Assembly (NCBI RefSeq): GCF_002440635.1
Contig: NZ_DJUW01000035.1
Span: 25,398-89,397, forward strand
Source: Novosphingobium sp. UBA6272
GTDB taxonomy: Bacteria; Pseudomonadota; Alphaproteobacteria; Sphingomonadales; Sphingomonadaceae
Length of the DNA: 64,000 nt
Direction: 5' to 3'
Shown here in pieces: positions 14,140-22,814 of this stretch; position 1 is the stretch's first letter; every line of letters begins with the position of its first letter. Below the pieces are notes generated by a model, which saw only the letters and a list, made by a program, of their open reading frames with translations, made no database searches and had not been told where the DNA came from. Made by a program: the position numbers and the translations under genes.

Positions 14140-15312
14140 ATGGAATTTGCAACGAACAGGAAAACTCGGATCGCCGCGGTCGCGGCTGGCGCATTGGTGC
14201 TGGCTGGCGGCGTCTTCCTTGGCCGGACAGCATTGGCCCCTTCGGTGGCCGAGACTCAAGGCGAAGCTGGGCCTGAGACCAAGAAAGACCACGGGCCTGA
14301 AGGGTTCGTGGAGATGGACGCGGCCCGTGCAAAAGCGGCCGGCATTGCGACCGAAACAGTTCAGGCTGGCGGGCTCGGCGCTGAAATCCTTGCCCAGGGT
14401 GTCGTTGCGGCGACCCCCGAAGGCGAAGCAGTACTCACCGCCCGTGCGGATGGCGCAATCGTGCGGATCAATCGTCGGCTCGGTGATTTCGTGCGCGCCG
14501 GCGAAGTGGTTGCGGTGATGGAAAGCCGCGACGCGGCATCGATTGCATCGGACCGTAGTACCGCAGCCGCAAAGCTTGCGCTCGCGCGCTCGACCTACAA
14601 CCGGGAAAAGCGGCTGTTCGAAGCCCGGGTTACGGCCCGGCAAGATCTTGAGGGCGCGCAGGCCGCCCTGGCCGAAGCCGAAGCGGAAGCTCGCCGTGCG
14701 CAAGGCGCGGCGTCAGCGTTAAAAGTGAGCGGCGATGGCCGCTCGCTGGCGGTCGTCAGCCTGATCTCGGGCCGCGTCACCAAGTCGGACGCCAAACTCG
14801 GCTCCTATGTGCTGGCCGGGACCGAACTCTTCCGGGTCTCCGACCCTAACCGGATCCAGATCAACGCGTCAGTCCTGGCTGCCGATGCACGGCGCATTAA
14901 GCCGGGCGATACGGCGGTGATCGAACTGCTAGGCGGAGAAACCGTCAGCGCGGTGGTGCGCTCGACAACGCCAAGTCTCGACCCCGAAAGCAAATCGGCA
15001 ACGATAGTGCTTCAGTCCCAGGGCACCGCCGGGTTGACACCGGGGCAGGGTTTGCGGGTGCGGATCAAGCCTGCAGCGGGTGCCGCAAGTAGCACGATTG
15101 CATTGCCCGAAGAGGCTGTTCAGTCGTTCGAGGGCCGCGATGTCGTCTTCGTGAGGACCGCCAAGGGCTTCCAGGCAGCCAACGTGACAACCGCTCAGCG
15201 CAGCGGTGGACGGATCGAAATCGTCGAGGGTCTCAAGCCGGGTGTCGTTGTTGCGACCAAGGGAGCGTTTCTCCTGAAGGCCGAGCTTGGCAAGGGCGAG
15301 GCGGAGCATTGA
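14140..15312 (+). CDS. czcB: Membrane fusion protein CzcB (system 1)
   Basis: Periplasmic adaptor of 390 residues joining the RND pump to the outer-membrane channel. An N-terminal TM anchor (residues 11-30) is followed by the lipoyl/barrel-sandwich halves (ADGAIVRINRRLGDFVRAGEVVAVME; SLISGRVTKSDAKLGSYVLAG), an alpha-hairpin between them (about 125-200) and a beta-barrel/MP domain. Twelve bases separate it from czcC. The metal specificity cannot be read from this subunit. Confidence 0.92.
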   Translation: MEFATNRKTRIAAVAAGALVLAGGVFLGRTALAPSVAETQGEAGPETKKDHGPEGFVEMDAARAKAAGIATETVQAGGLGAEILAQGVVAATPEGEAVLTARADGAIVRINRRLGDFVRAGEVVAVMESRDAASIASDRSTAAAKLALARSTYNREKRLFEARVTARQDLEGAQAALAEAEAEARRAQGAASALKVSGDGRSLAVVSLISGRVTKSDAKLGSYVLAGTELFRVSDPNRIQINASVLAADARRIKPGDTAVIELLGGETVSAVVRSTTPSLDPESKSATIVLQSQGTAGLTPGQGLRVRIKPAAGAASSTIALPEEAVQSFEGRDVVFVRTAKGFQAANVTTAQRSGGRIEIVEGLKPGVVVATKGAFLLKAELGKGEAEH

Positions 15313-15314
15313 TC

Positions 15315-15416
15315 ATGACGCAACCAATAGTCCCGCATGCGTTCGCTGATCGGATCAGCGATTTGCCTGTCCAAGCGCTTCGCTCCCATCACGCTCGATC
15401 GGAAGGTGGTAAATGA
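15315..15416 (+). CDS. Small ORF bridging czcB and czcA (33 residues)
   Basis: Unrecognised. The 100-base gap between czcB and czcA holds an ORF starting at ATG 15315, two bases after the czcB stop, and ending in TGA that overlaps the czcA start as ATGA (15413-15416). GGAG at 15303-15306 could serve as ribosome site. Its role may be only to carry ribosomes to czcA; the peptide has no recognisable motif. Low confidence as a functional protein. Confidence 0.3.
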   Translation: MTQPIVPHAFADRISDLPVQALRSHHARSEGGK

Positions 15417-18400
15417 TCTCCCGGATACTCGATGCTTCGATCCGTTTCCGCTGGGCTGTGGTCATCGCCACGCTCATCGTCTCGGCCTATGGCGTAACAC
15501 AGCTCCTCAAACTGCCGATCGACGCGGTTCCTGACATCACCAACAAGCAGGTCCAGATCAATACGGTCGCGCCCAATCTCGGCCCGCTCGATATGGAACG
15601 ACTGGTCACTTTCCCGGTCGAAACGGCGATGGCCGGGATCCCTGGACTTGAAAGCTCGCGCTCGATTTCGCGCAACGGTTTCAGCCAGGTCACTGTCGTC
15701 TTCGAGGACCACACCGACCTCTATTTTGCACGCCAGCAGGTTGCCGAGCGGCTTGGCCAGGCCAAAGGCACGCTGCCGGCCGGAGTCGAACCGTCGATGG
15801 GGCCGGTCTCTACCGGGCTTGGCGAAGTTCTGATGTATGTCGTCGATTTCGCGCCCGCCGGGACGAAGACCAACCCGAGAGTTGCCGGGAAACCCGGGCC
15901 GCAGCCCGACGGCTCATACTTGACGCCTTCCGGCGAGCTACTGACCGACGACGTGGCCAAGGAAGGCTATCTGCGCTCAGTACAGGATTGGGTCATACGG
16001 CCGCAGTTGAAGACCGTGCGCGGGGTTGCTGGGATCGATTCGATCGGCGGCTATGAAAAGCAATTTGTCGTGCAGCCCGACGTTGCGAAAATGTCGACTT
16101 ACGGCATTTCGTTTACCGAGCTCGCCGATGCGCTCGAACGCGCCAACATTTCGGTCGGGGCGAACTTCGTCGAGCGCGGCGGTGAAGCGTTTCTTGTCCG
16201 CGCTGACGGACGTATCCGCACGCTCGACGAGATTGCCCGTGCGGCTATCGACACCCGCGGAGGCGTTCCGGTTACTGTGCGAGACATTGCAACGGTGAGA
16301 ATCGGCGGCGACCTTCGGACCGGGGCCGCCACCAAAAACGGCAAAGAAGTTGTCGTCGGCACGGCCTTGATGCTCGCTGGCGGCAACAGCCGGATCGTCG
16401 CCGCAGCAGTTGCCGAACGGCTCGACGGCGTTGCCAAATCGCTCCCGCCCGGGATCACTGTCAAGACCGTGTTGAACCGTTCGGAACTGGTCGACGCCAC
16501 GATTGGAACGGTCGAGAAGAACCTGGCCGAGGGCGCCTTGCTGGTTGCCGCCGTCCTGTTCTGGCTGCTCGGAAACATTCGCGCCGCGATCATCGCCACG
16601 CTTGTCATCCCGATTTCGTTCCTGGTCATGGGTACGGGCATGAACATCACCGGCACGTCGGGCAACCTCATGAGTCTGGGGGCGCTCGATTTCGGCTTGA
16701 TCGTCGATGGCTCGATCATCATCATCGAAAACTGCCTTCAACGCCTGGCGCATCGACAACATCGGCTGGGGCGTGTGCTCAATCTCAATGAGCGGCTGCA
16801 CGAGGTCTTCGAAGCCTCACGCGAAATGGTCAAGCCCACGCTCTACGGTCAGGCAATCATCTTCCTGGTTTTCGTGCCTTTGCTGACCTTCACCGGGGTC
16901 GAGGGTAAGACCTTCTCGCCAATGGCGATCACGGTCATGCTGGCGCTGGCGGGGGCATTCGTCGCCTCGCTCACCTTCGTCCCAGCAATGATCGCGCTGT
17001 TGATCCGCGGCGAGGTCGCGGAAAAGGAGGTCAAGGCGGTTGTATGGGTCAAGGAGCGCTACGAGCCCGTACTCAAGCGCGTCATTGCCCGGCCCTGGCC
17101 ATGGATAGGCGCCGGTGGTGGCACATTTGCCGCCGCGATCCTTGTTTTCCTCATGCTCGGAAGCGAGTTTCTTCCGGTGCTTGGCGAGGGCAATCTTGCG
17201 ATGCAGGCGCTGCGTATCCCGTCCACCTCGCTGGCGAAATCTGTCGAAATGCAGCGGCAGGTCGAGCTTGCGGTCGCGACGCTTCCAGAGGTGGCGTTCG
17301 TCTACTCGAAGACCGGCACGGCCGAAGTTGCAAGTGATCCGATGCCGCCAAATGCCTCGGATACTTTTATCATCCTGAAGCCAAAAGAGGACTGGCCGGA
17401 CGGCGTGGAGACCAAGGACGATGTGATCGAGCGTGTCGAAAAGCGGCTTGAGCCGCTCGTCGGCAATGCGGTCGAGATCAGCCAGCCGATCCAACTGCGC
17501 TTCAACGAACTGATTGCCGGGGTTCGGGGCGACATCGCGATCAAGATCTATGGTAACGACCTCGAGGCGATGGGCAAGACCGCCCAGCAGATTGCGGCCG
17601 TGCTCAGGACGGTCAAGGGTGCGGCTGACGTCAAAGTCGAACAGACCGCTGGGTTTCCGGTGCTTGACGTGCAGTTCGACCGGGATGCGATCGCGCGTTA
17701 CGGGCTCAGCCTTCAGGACGTTAGCGACACCGTGGCCGCCGCAATGGGCGGGCGCGAAGCCGGGATCGTCTTCGAAGGCGACCGGCGCTACGACATTGTG
17801 GTTCGTCTCGACAATCTGACCCGCAATGATCTCGATGCCGTCGGCGCACTGCCGGTCATGCTGCCGGGCGAGGATGCGCACCGGGCTTCGGTTCCGCTTC
17901 GCGAGGTCGCGCGATTTGTCTTCTCGGAAGGTTTGAATCAGGTCAGCCGGGAGAACGGTCAGCGCCGCGTTGTGGTCCAGGCCAATGTTCGCGGCAATGA
18001 TCTCGGATCCTTTGTCGCCGAAGCGCAGCAAAAGGTGAATGCGCAAGTGAAGCTGCCAAGTGGAAGCTTTATCGAATGGGGCGGGCAGTTCAAGAACCTG
18101 CAGGCGGCATCGCAGACGCTGTCGCTTGTCATCCCGGTCATCTTCGCCGCCATCTTTGGCATCCTGTTCATGGCGCTTGGCGGAGTGCGGCAATCGCTCG
18201 CGGTCTACTCGGCGATTCCGTTGGCATTGGCTGGCGGGGTGTTCTCGCTGTTGCTGACCGGCCTGCCGTTTTCGGTCTCGGCTGCCGTTGGCTTTATCGT
18301 TCTGTCGGGTGTTACGGTGCTCAACGGATTGGTGGTGATGACCAGCATCAATCAGCGATTGGATGCAGGCAAGGCTGTCGACGAGGCGATCGCCGAAGGG

Positions 18401-18667
18401 ACAATGGAACGCGTTCGCGCCGTGCTGATGACCGGGATTGTTCCGGCCATCGGCTTCGTGCCGATGGCAATTGCGACTGGCACCGGTGCCGAGGTGCAGA
18501 AGCCGCTCGCGATTGTAGTTATCGGCGGCCTCATAACCTCGACCCTGCTGACTCTGTTTGTGCTGCCCGCGATCAGCCATCTGCTGCTGCGCGGCCGCCA
18601 CAAGAAGCACGTGCCGGGGGATTACAGCGATGTCTCGGTGCTTGGTGAACCCATCGTGGACAAATAG
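15413..18667 (+). CDS. czcA: RND heavy-metal efflux pump CzcA (system 1)
   Basis: HME-RND inner-membrane proton/metal antiporter of 1084 residues with 12 TM segments. The TM4 signature is ALDFGLIVDGSIIIIENCL with the Asp/Glu residues used for proton translocation. The N-terminal LPIDAVPDITNKQVQI and a porter-domain region with the Met-rich LNRSELVDATIG are typical of CzcA. Its C-terminal half repeats the fold (FSVSAAVGFIVLSGVTVLNGLVVMTSI). It works with CzcB and CzcC; the likely substrates are Co, Zn, Cd or Ni. Confidence 0.95.
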   Translation: MISRILDASIRFRWAVVIATLIVSAYGVTQLLKLPIDAVPDITNKQVQINTVAPNLGPLDMERLVTFPVETAMAGIPGLESSRSISRNGFSQVTVVFEDHTDLYFARQQVAERLGQAKGTLPAGVEPSMGPVSTGLGEVLMYVVDFAPAGTKTNPRVAGKPGPQPDGSYLTPSGELLTDDVAKEGYLRSVQDWVIRPQLKTVRGVAGIDSIGGYEKQFVVQPDVAKMSTYGISFTELADALERANISVGANFVERGGEAFLVRADGRIRTLDEIARAAIDTRGGVPVTVRDIATVRIGGDLRTGAATKNGKEVVVGTALMLAGGNSRIVAAAVAERLDGVAKSLPPGITVKTVLNRSELVDATIGTVEKNLAEGALLVAAVLFWLLGNIRAAIIATLVIPISFLVMGTGMNITGTSGNLMSLGALDFGLIVDGSIIIIENCLQRLAHRQHRLGRVLNLNERLHEVFEASREMVKPTLYGQAIIFLVFVPLLTFTGVEGKTFSPMAITVMLALAGAFVASLTFVPAMIALLIRGEVAEKEVKAVVWVKERYEPVLKRVIARPWPWIGAGGGTFAAAILVFLMLGSEFLPVLGEGNLAMQALRIPSTSLAKSVEMQRQVELAVATLPEVAFVYSKTGTAEVASDPMPPNASDTFIILKPKEDWPDGVETKDDVIERVEKRLEPLVGNAVEISQPIQLRFNELIAGVRGDIAIKIYGNDLEAMGKTAQQIAAVLRTVKGAADVKVEQTAGFPVLDVQFDRDAIARYGLSLQDVSDTVAAAMGGREAGIVFEGDRRYDIVVRLDNLTRNDLDAVGALPVMLPGEDAHRASVPLREVARFVFSEGLNQVSRENGQRRVVVQANVRGNDLGSFVAEAQQKVNAQVKLPSGSFIEWGGQFKNLQAASQTLSLVIPVIFAAIFGILFMALGGVRQSLAVYSAIPLALAGGVFSLLLTGLPFSVSAAVGFIVLSGVTVLNGLVVMTSINQRLDAGKAVDEAIAEGTMERVRAVLMTGIVPAIGFVPMAIATGTGAEVQKPLAIVVIGGLITSTLLTLFVLPAISHLLLRGRHKKHVPGDYSDVSVLGEPIVDK

Positions 18668-18681
18668 AGAGGAAACGCGAC

Positions 18682-18981
18682 ATGAATCAGCCCACAGCTT
18701 CGCAACAAGGCATGCTCTGCCCAGCGTGCCGCTTGCCCCTGTCCATGTCGGAGCGACAAGGTGTCGAAATCGACTTTTGTCCCCAATGTCGCGGTGTCTG
18801 GCTTGATCGGGGAGAGCTCGACAAGATCATCGAGCGATCGGAACGCGCTGCACCGCAAAGATCGGAGCCTGATGCCGGAGTTCGGCCCGAAGCGCAGCCA
18901 CGCGGCCATGGCGATTCCTATCGCTCCAGCCACCACGGGCAAAAGCGCCGCAAGAGTTTTCTTGCAGAATTATTCGATTGA
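18682..18981 (+). CDS. zf-TFIIB domain protein
   Basis: 99 residues with one zinc-ribbon of the zf-TFIIB type: CPACRLPLSMSERQGVEIDFCPQCRGVWLDRGELDKII, i.e. CxxC and CxxC with the conserved GVWLDRGEL. The tail is charged and His-rich (HGDSYRSSHHGQKRRKSF). It follows czcA by 14 bases. The function is unknown; a zinc ribbon beside Zn/Cd export genes suggests zinc buffering or regulation. Confidence 0.85.
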   Translation: MNQPTASQQGMLCPACRLPLSMSERQGVEIDFCPQCRGVWLDRGELDKIIERSERAAPQRSEPDAGVRPEAQPRGHGDSYRSSHHGQKRRKSFLAELFD

Positions 18982-19015
18982 TCGAGTGGGCCGAAATTCA
19001 GCGAAAGGGAAGGCA

Positions 19016-19264
19016 ATGACGGCATCTCTCATCATGGAACCGACAGTGCTTGCATCGACTCGGGCGGTTACCGCCGAAGACTTAGGGTCATGCTATGGTT
19101 TTCGGGTCGATGGTCCGCTGGAGCCGTCAAACTCCATGAAGCGGGCAGTTTCCGGCCGACGGACGTTTCCGAAGTCGATTGCCGCCAGACCTCGCCGCAG
19201 CGCCCAGGTCACCCAAACCCGGCGCGCCGAACAGCGCCTGACCGCGGAGCCAGATAATGGATAA
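19016..19264 (+). CDS. Doubtful ORF before the Zn/Cd ATPase
   Basis: 82-codon ORF with a ribosome site (GGAAGG, ATG at 19016) whose stop overlaps the ATPase start by eight bases. It contains YGFRVDG, which resembles the opening of a metal-binding HMA domain, but no CxxC follows and the rest is basic and low in hydrophobic residues. It may be a remnant of a lost N-terminal domain or only a coupling ORF. Confidence 0.25.
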   Translation: MTASLIMEPTVLASTRAVTAEDLGSCYGFRVDGPLEPSNSMKRAVSGRRTFPKSIAARPRRSAQVTQTRRAEQRLTAEPDNG

Positions 19265-21185
19265 GGCTGTCGATAGGCACCGCGAAACGGGGGATCGCGG
19301 CACAGGCGATACTTCGGGGCATTCCGCGAGTGATCGCGAGGGGCGCGTCACCTTTGTGCTCGCCTGCATTTGTGCCGCGCTCGCATATGGCATTGCCTGG
19401 GTCTTTCCCGCGCATACGCGCCTGACTTTCGCGATCGGAGCGATCGTCTCGGTCTTGCCCTTTGCTCGCAAGGCGTTCGCCAAGGCACGGACTGGCTCGC
19501 CATTCAGCATCGAAACGCTGGTCACCATCGCGGTCATCGGCGCGCTTCCTATCGATGCCGGTGCCGAGGCCGTGGTTGTCGTTGCCCTGTTCTCGCTTGG
19601 CGAACTGCTCGAAGGCTTCGCTGCGGCCCGCGCACGCTCGGGACTGACGGCGCTCGCCAAACTGTTGCCTGCGACCGCAATAATCGAGCGCGATGGCATG
19701 CGGGTGGAAGTGCCGGTGGTCACGTTGACGGTTGGCACGACTGTCTTGGTCGCAGGTGGCGATCGCATTCCAGCCGACGGCACGATCGTCAATGGACGCT
19801 CCGATTTGAACGAAGCGGCCATAACCGGAGAGTCGCGTCCGGTCGCAAAGAGCGCGGGCGACCCGGTCTTCGCCGGGAGTATCAACGGCGACGGAACTCT
19901 GGGGATCGCAGTAACCAGAGATGCATCGAACAGCGTGGTTGCCCGCATTGCCAAGCTGGTCGAGGAAGCACAGGAAAGTACCGCGCCAACCGCCAGGTTC
20001 ATCGATCGCTTCAGCGCCTACTACACTCCGATTGCCATAGCCACTGCCGGTTTGATTGCCTTGCTGCCGCCGTTGGTTGCTGGCGGTGACTGGGCCGTAT
20101 GGCTCTATCGGGCTCTGACCGTTCTGCTCATCGCCTGTCCGTGCGCGCTCGTCCTGTCCACCCCGGCGGCTATCGCGACGGGGATCGCGACGGCCGCGCG
20201 CCATGGCATATTGATCAAAAGCGGTGCGGCGCTCGAAGCGCTCGCCGGCATCCGTGTGGCGGCATTCGACAAGACCGGCACGATCACCATGGGGCATCCG
20301 GTCGTGACAGATGTCTTAGGTGATGTGCTGCCGCTTGCAGCAGCACTGGAAACCGGCCTTGCCCATCCGGTTGCCAGGGCGATTGTTGCCGAAGCGACGA
20401 AACGGAGTGTTACGGTTCCCGCCGCATCCGGCGTGATCATCCGCCAGGGCGAAGGCGTTGAAGGAACCGTCGGCACATCGCGTGTCGAGCTTCTCAGCCC
20501 GCGCGCGACAGCAGCGCTTGGGGGAGCCCGGGCGGCGAGCATTCAAGAGCTGGAAGAAGAGGGCAAGACAGTCGCGGTACTCGTCGTTGACAATGTGGTT
20601 CGGGGCTACATCGCCTGTCGGGACGAACCGCGTGAGGATGCCATTCCATCAATACGCGCGCTTGCCGCCCTTGGCATCAGGACGTTGATGCTGAGCGGTG
20701 ACAACCAGCGTACCGCCAGCGCTGTCGCCAAGCCGCTCGGCATGGAAGCCTTCGGCGAACTCATGCCGGCCGAAAAACTTGATCGGATCAATCGGCTCAA
20801 AGCCGAACAGCCGATCCTGATGGTGGGCGACGGGGTGAACGATGCCCCGGCGCTCGCGTCTGCGACGCTCGGTCTTGCCATGGGTGGCGGGACAGATGTC
20901 GCTATCGAGACTGCCGACGTCGGTTTGCTCAAGGATCGGCTGAGCGGCATCCCCGATGCCATTCGTCTGGCAAGAAAAACGCGGCAGACGATCATCATCA
21001 ACATTGTGATCGCGATTGGTCTCAAGCTGGCCTTCCTGGTGCTCGCAGTCCTGGGCCTGACCAATTTGTGGACCGCCATCCTGGCTGACACCGGTGCCAC
21101 AATCCTGGTCACGGGCAATGCGCTTCTGCTTTTCTGGACCTTCCAACCGACACCGGCGATTCAAGTCGCTGACAGGAGAGATTGA
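19257..21185 (+). CDS. Zn/Cd/Pb-type P-ATPase lacking N-terminal metal-binding domain
   Basis: P1B-type ATPase of 642 residues. The TM6 motif CPCALVLSTPAA (C294) is that of Zn/Cd/Pb pumps such as ZntA and CadA. The phosphorylation loop is DKTGTIT (D338), with TGES, HPVA, MLSGDNQRT and GDGVNDAPAL; the last TM contains LADTGATILVTGNALLL, with the Asp of the Zn site. The protein begins about 30 residues before TM1, so there is no N-terminal HMA domain; the family is often 700 residues or more. It lies between the zf-TFIIB and CDF genes and overlaps a doubtful ORF upstream. Confidence 0.93.
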   Translation: MDKAVDRHRETGDRGTGDTSGHSASDREGRVTFVLACICAALAYGIAWVFPAHTRLTFAIGAIVSVLPFARKAFAKARTGSPFSIETLVTIAVIGALPIDAGAEAVVVVALFSLGELLEGFAAARARSGLTALAKLLPATAIIERDGMRVEVPVVTLTVGTTVLVAGGDRIPADGTIVNGRSDLNEAAITGESRPVAKSAGDPVFAGSINGDGTLGIAVTRDASNSVVARIAKLVEEAQESTAPTARFIDRFSAYYTPIAIATAGLIALLPPLVAGGDWAVWLYRALTVLLIACPCALVLSTPAAIATGIATAARHGILIKSGAALEALAGIRVAAFDKTGTITMGHPVVTDVLGDVLPLAAALETGLAHPVARAIVAEATKRSVTVPAASGVIIRQGEGVEGTVGTSRVELLSPRATAALGGARAASIQELEEEGKTVAVLVVDNVVRGYIACRDEPREDAIPSIRALAALGIRTLMLSGDNQRTASAVAKPLGMEAFGELMPAEKLDRINRLKAEQPILMVGDGVNDAPALASATLGLAMGGGTDVAIETADVGLLKDRLSGIPDAIRLARKTRQTIIINIVIAIGLKLAFLVLAVLGLTNLWTAILADTGATILVTGNALLLFWTFQPTPAIQVADRRD

Positions 21186-21187
21186 CT

Positions 21188-22114
21188 ATGGGCGAAGCGC
21201 ATAATCACCGGGATAGTGGCCACGGCACGCCCAGCCACAATCACGCGGCTGGCTCGAATGCGAGGAGCCTCTCGATTGCTCTGGCAATCACCGGCTCGTT
21301 CCTCGTTGCCGAACTAGTCGGCTCATTCGTATTCAACAGCCTCGCTCTTCTGTCAGACGCCGCGCATATGTTCACCGACGCCGCCGCGCTTGCGATCGCG
21401 CTGGTGGCGATCAAGGTCGGTCAACGCCCAGCAGACAGGCGGCGGACCTATGGCTACAGGCGCTTCGAGATCCTTGCCGCCTCGTTCAATGCGCTCCTCC
21501 TGTTTGTTGTTGCTGGCTATGTGCTTTGGGAGGGCATCAATCGCCTAATTGACCCTCAACCCGTTGGCTCGCTCGGAATGCTGGTTGTGGCGTCCTTGGG
21601 GTTGCTGGCAAATCTGGTCGCAATGCGCTTGCTCACAGGTGGGAAAGAGAGCAGCCTGAATGTGAAGGGCGCTTACCTTGAAGTGTGGGCCGACATGTTG
21701 GGCTCAATTGGCGTGATTGGTGCCGCAGCCCTCATCTACCTGACCAAGGCTAATTGGATCGACCCGATTGTCGCCATCGCCATCGGGCTGTGGGTGCTTC
21801 CACGGACCTGGACACTGCTCAAGGACACCACCCACATCCTGTTGCAAGGTGTTCCAAGCTCCATGAACCTTGATGACATCCGTCGGGCAGTGAATGATAT
21901 TGGCGGGGTCGAGAGTACCCACGACCTTCACGTCTGGTCGGTGGCCGGCGATGATGCCAGCCTGACCGCGCACGTCGTGCTGGCTGCCGGCGCCGAGCCA
22001 TTTGCAACACGCCACGCTATTGCGGAAATGCTCGAGAAGAAATTTGGCATCCATCATTCGACCATCCAGGCCGAAGCCACTCCCTGCGGCGATGAGGATG
22101 CGCTCCATGCTTGA
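21188..22114 (+). CDS. czcD: CDF cation exporter, CzcD-like
   Basis: 308 residues. A His-rich N-terminus (HNHRDSGHGTPSHNH) is followed by six TM segments with the transport site LSDAAHMFTDAAALAIAL in TM2 and EVWADMLGSIGVIGAA in TM5, and a C-terminal cytoplasmic dimer domain with THDLHVWSV. It exports Zn, Co or Cd into the periplasm in exchange for protons. The ATG at 21188 has AGGAG nine bases upstream; a TTG at 21182 is possible. It starts two bases after the ATPase stop, so the two are co-transcribed. Confidence 0.92.
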   Translation: MGEAHNHRDSGHGTPSHNHAAGSNARSLSIALAITGSFLVAELVGSFVFNSLALLSDAAHMFTDAAALAIALVAIKVGQRPADRRRTYGYRRFEILAASFNALLLFVVAGYVLWEGINRLIDPQPVGSLGMLVVASLGLLANLVAMRLLTGGKESSLNVKGAYLEVWADMLGSIGVIGAAALIYLTKANWIDPIVAIAIGLWVLPRTWTLLKDTTHILLQGVPSSMNLDDIRRAVNDIGGVESTHDLHVWSVAGDDASLTAHVVLAAGAEPFATRHAIAEMLEKKFGIHHSTIQAEATPCGDEDALHA

Positions 22115-22189
22115 ACTTGGCCGCCCCACGTGTTCGAAGGAAGCAGTCTCCAGCGAGTGAGACCCCGAATGCGCCGGAGGGAGCAGCCA

Positions 22190-22230
22190 CGCCGGAGGCG
22201 AGGCTCCAGCCCCTTGCCGCGCCTCCGGCG
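22190..22230 (+). terminator. GC-rich hairpin after czcD, possible terminator
   Basis: CGCCGGAGGCG (22190-22200) and CGCCTCCGGCG (22220-22230) form a perfect 11-base stem with a 19-base loop in the 295-base gap between czcD and the next gene. There is no T run, so it may act only as a weak terminator or transcript stabiliser. Nothing else was recognised in this gap. Confidence 0.4.
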
Positions 22231-22409
22231 AAAGTCTTGATGTTCCAGGCGTGACATGATGCGCGAGAACAGTCTGCAGTTGGCCGGTACTGTACATGCG
22301 ATGCGAGATCGGCCTGCGCGGCGCACCGCCGAATGCCACGAATTCATTCTCGACGGGTGTGTCCGAGAGTTTGCTTGCCAAGATAAACGCCCATTGCTAC
22401 GAGCCCGGC

Positions 22410-22748
22410 ATGCGGGGTCTTGCTCTCAATTTCCTGATGCTGTTTGCGATGCTTTGTACTGGGATACATTCGCCCGCGCAGGCCCACCAGATTCCTGGTG
22501 ATCTTGACATGGCTGCTCAGCATTCTGACGTGTATCATGCCCATGGCCCCGATGAATCGTCACAAGATGACGGATCGGACAGAACGCAACCGATCGTCGA
22601 TCATCAACACGCCCCATTGACGATACTGTCCTTTAGCGTCGAGGCCGCGAAGCCGGTCTATCTCGGCGGGGAATCGCGCCGACCGGGCCTGGCGGACCCA
22701 CTTTTCTCGGTGACCTCAGCCCCGCCAATCGAACCGCCTCTCGCCTGA
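22410..22748 (+). CDS. Small exported His-rich protein, CzcI-like (system 2)
   Basis: 112 residues with a signal peptide ending SPAQAHQ, then a His/Asp-rich segment (HSDVYHAHGPDESSQDD, DHQHAPLT) and a C-terminus ending SAPPIEPPLA. It parallels the gene at 12459 in size, signal peptide, His content and the proline-rich tail (EPPSA versus EPPLA), and both stand immediately before a czcC gene. The start at 22410 was chosen for the signal peptide; the upstream in-frame part is unlikely to be translated. Confidence 0.55.
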   Translation: MRGLALNFLMLFAMLCTGIHSPAQAHQIPGDLDMAAQHSDVYHAHGPDESSQDDGSDRTQPIVDHQHAPLTILSFSVEAAKPVYLGGESRRPGLADPLFSVTSAPPIEPPLA

Positions 22749-22814
22749 TACGACACTTCGCCCGGTCGGGAACAAAACCGGCCCGTGATTTGATTCGTTT
22801 CAGGAGCTTTCCCC

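Noticed and set aside
16817..18610. 597-residue open frame on the minus strand
   Set aside because: It lies wholly inside czcA (system 1) and its sequence is the Asp/His/Arg-rich type seen opposite GC-rich genes; no domain pattern.
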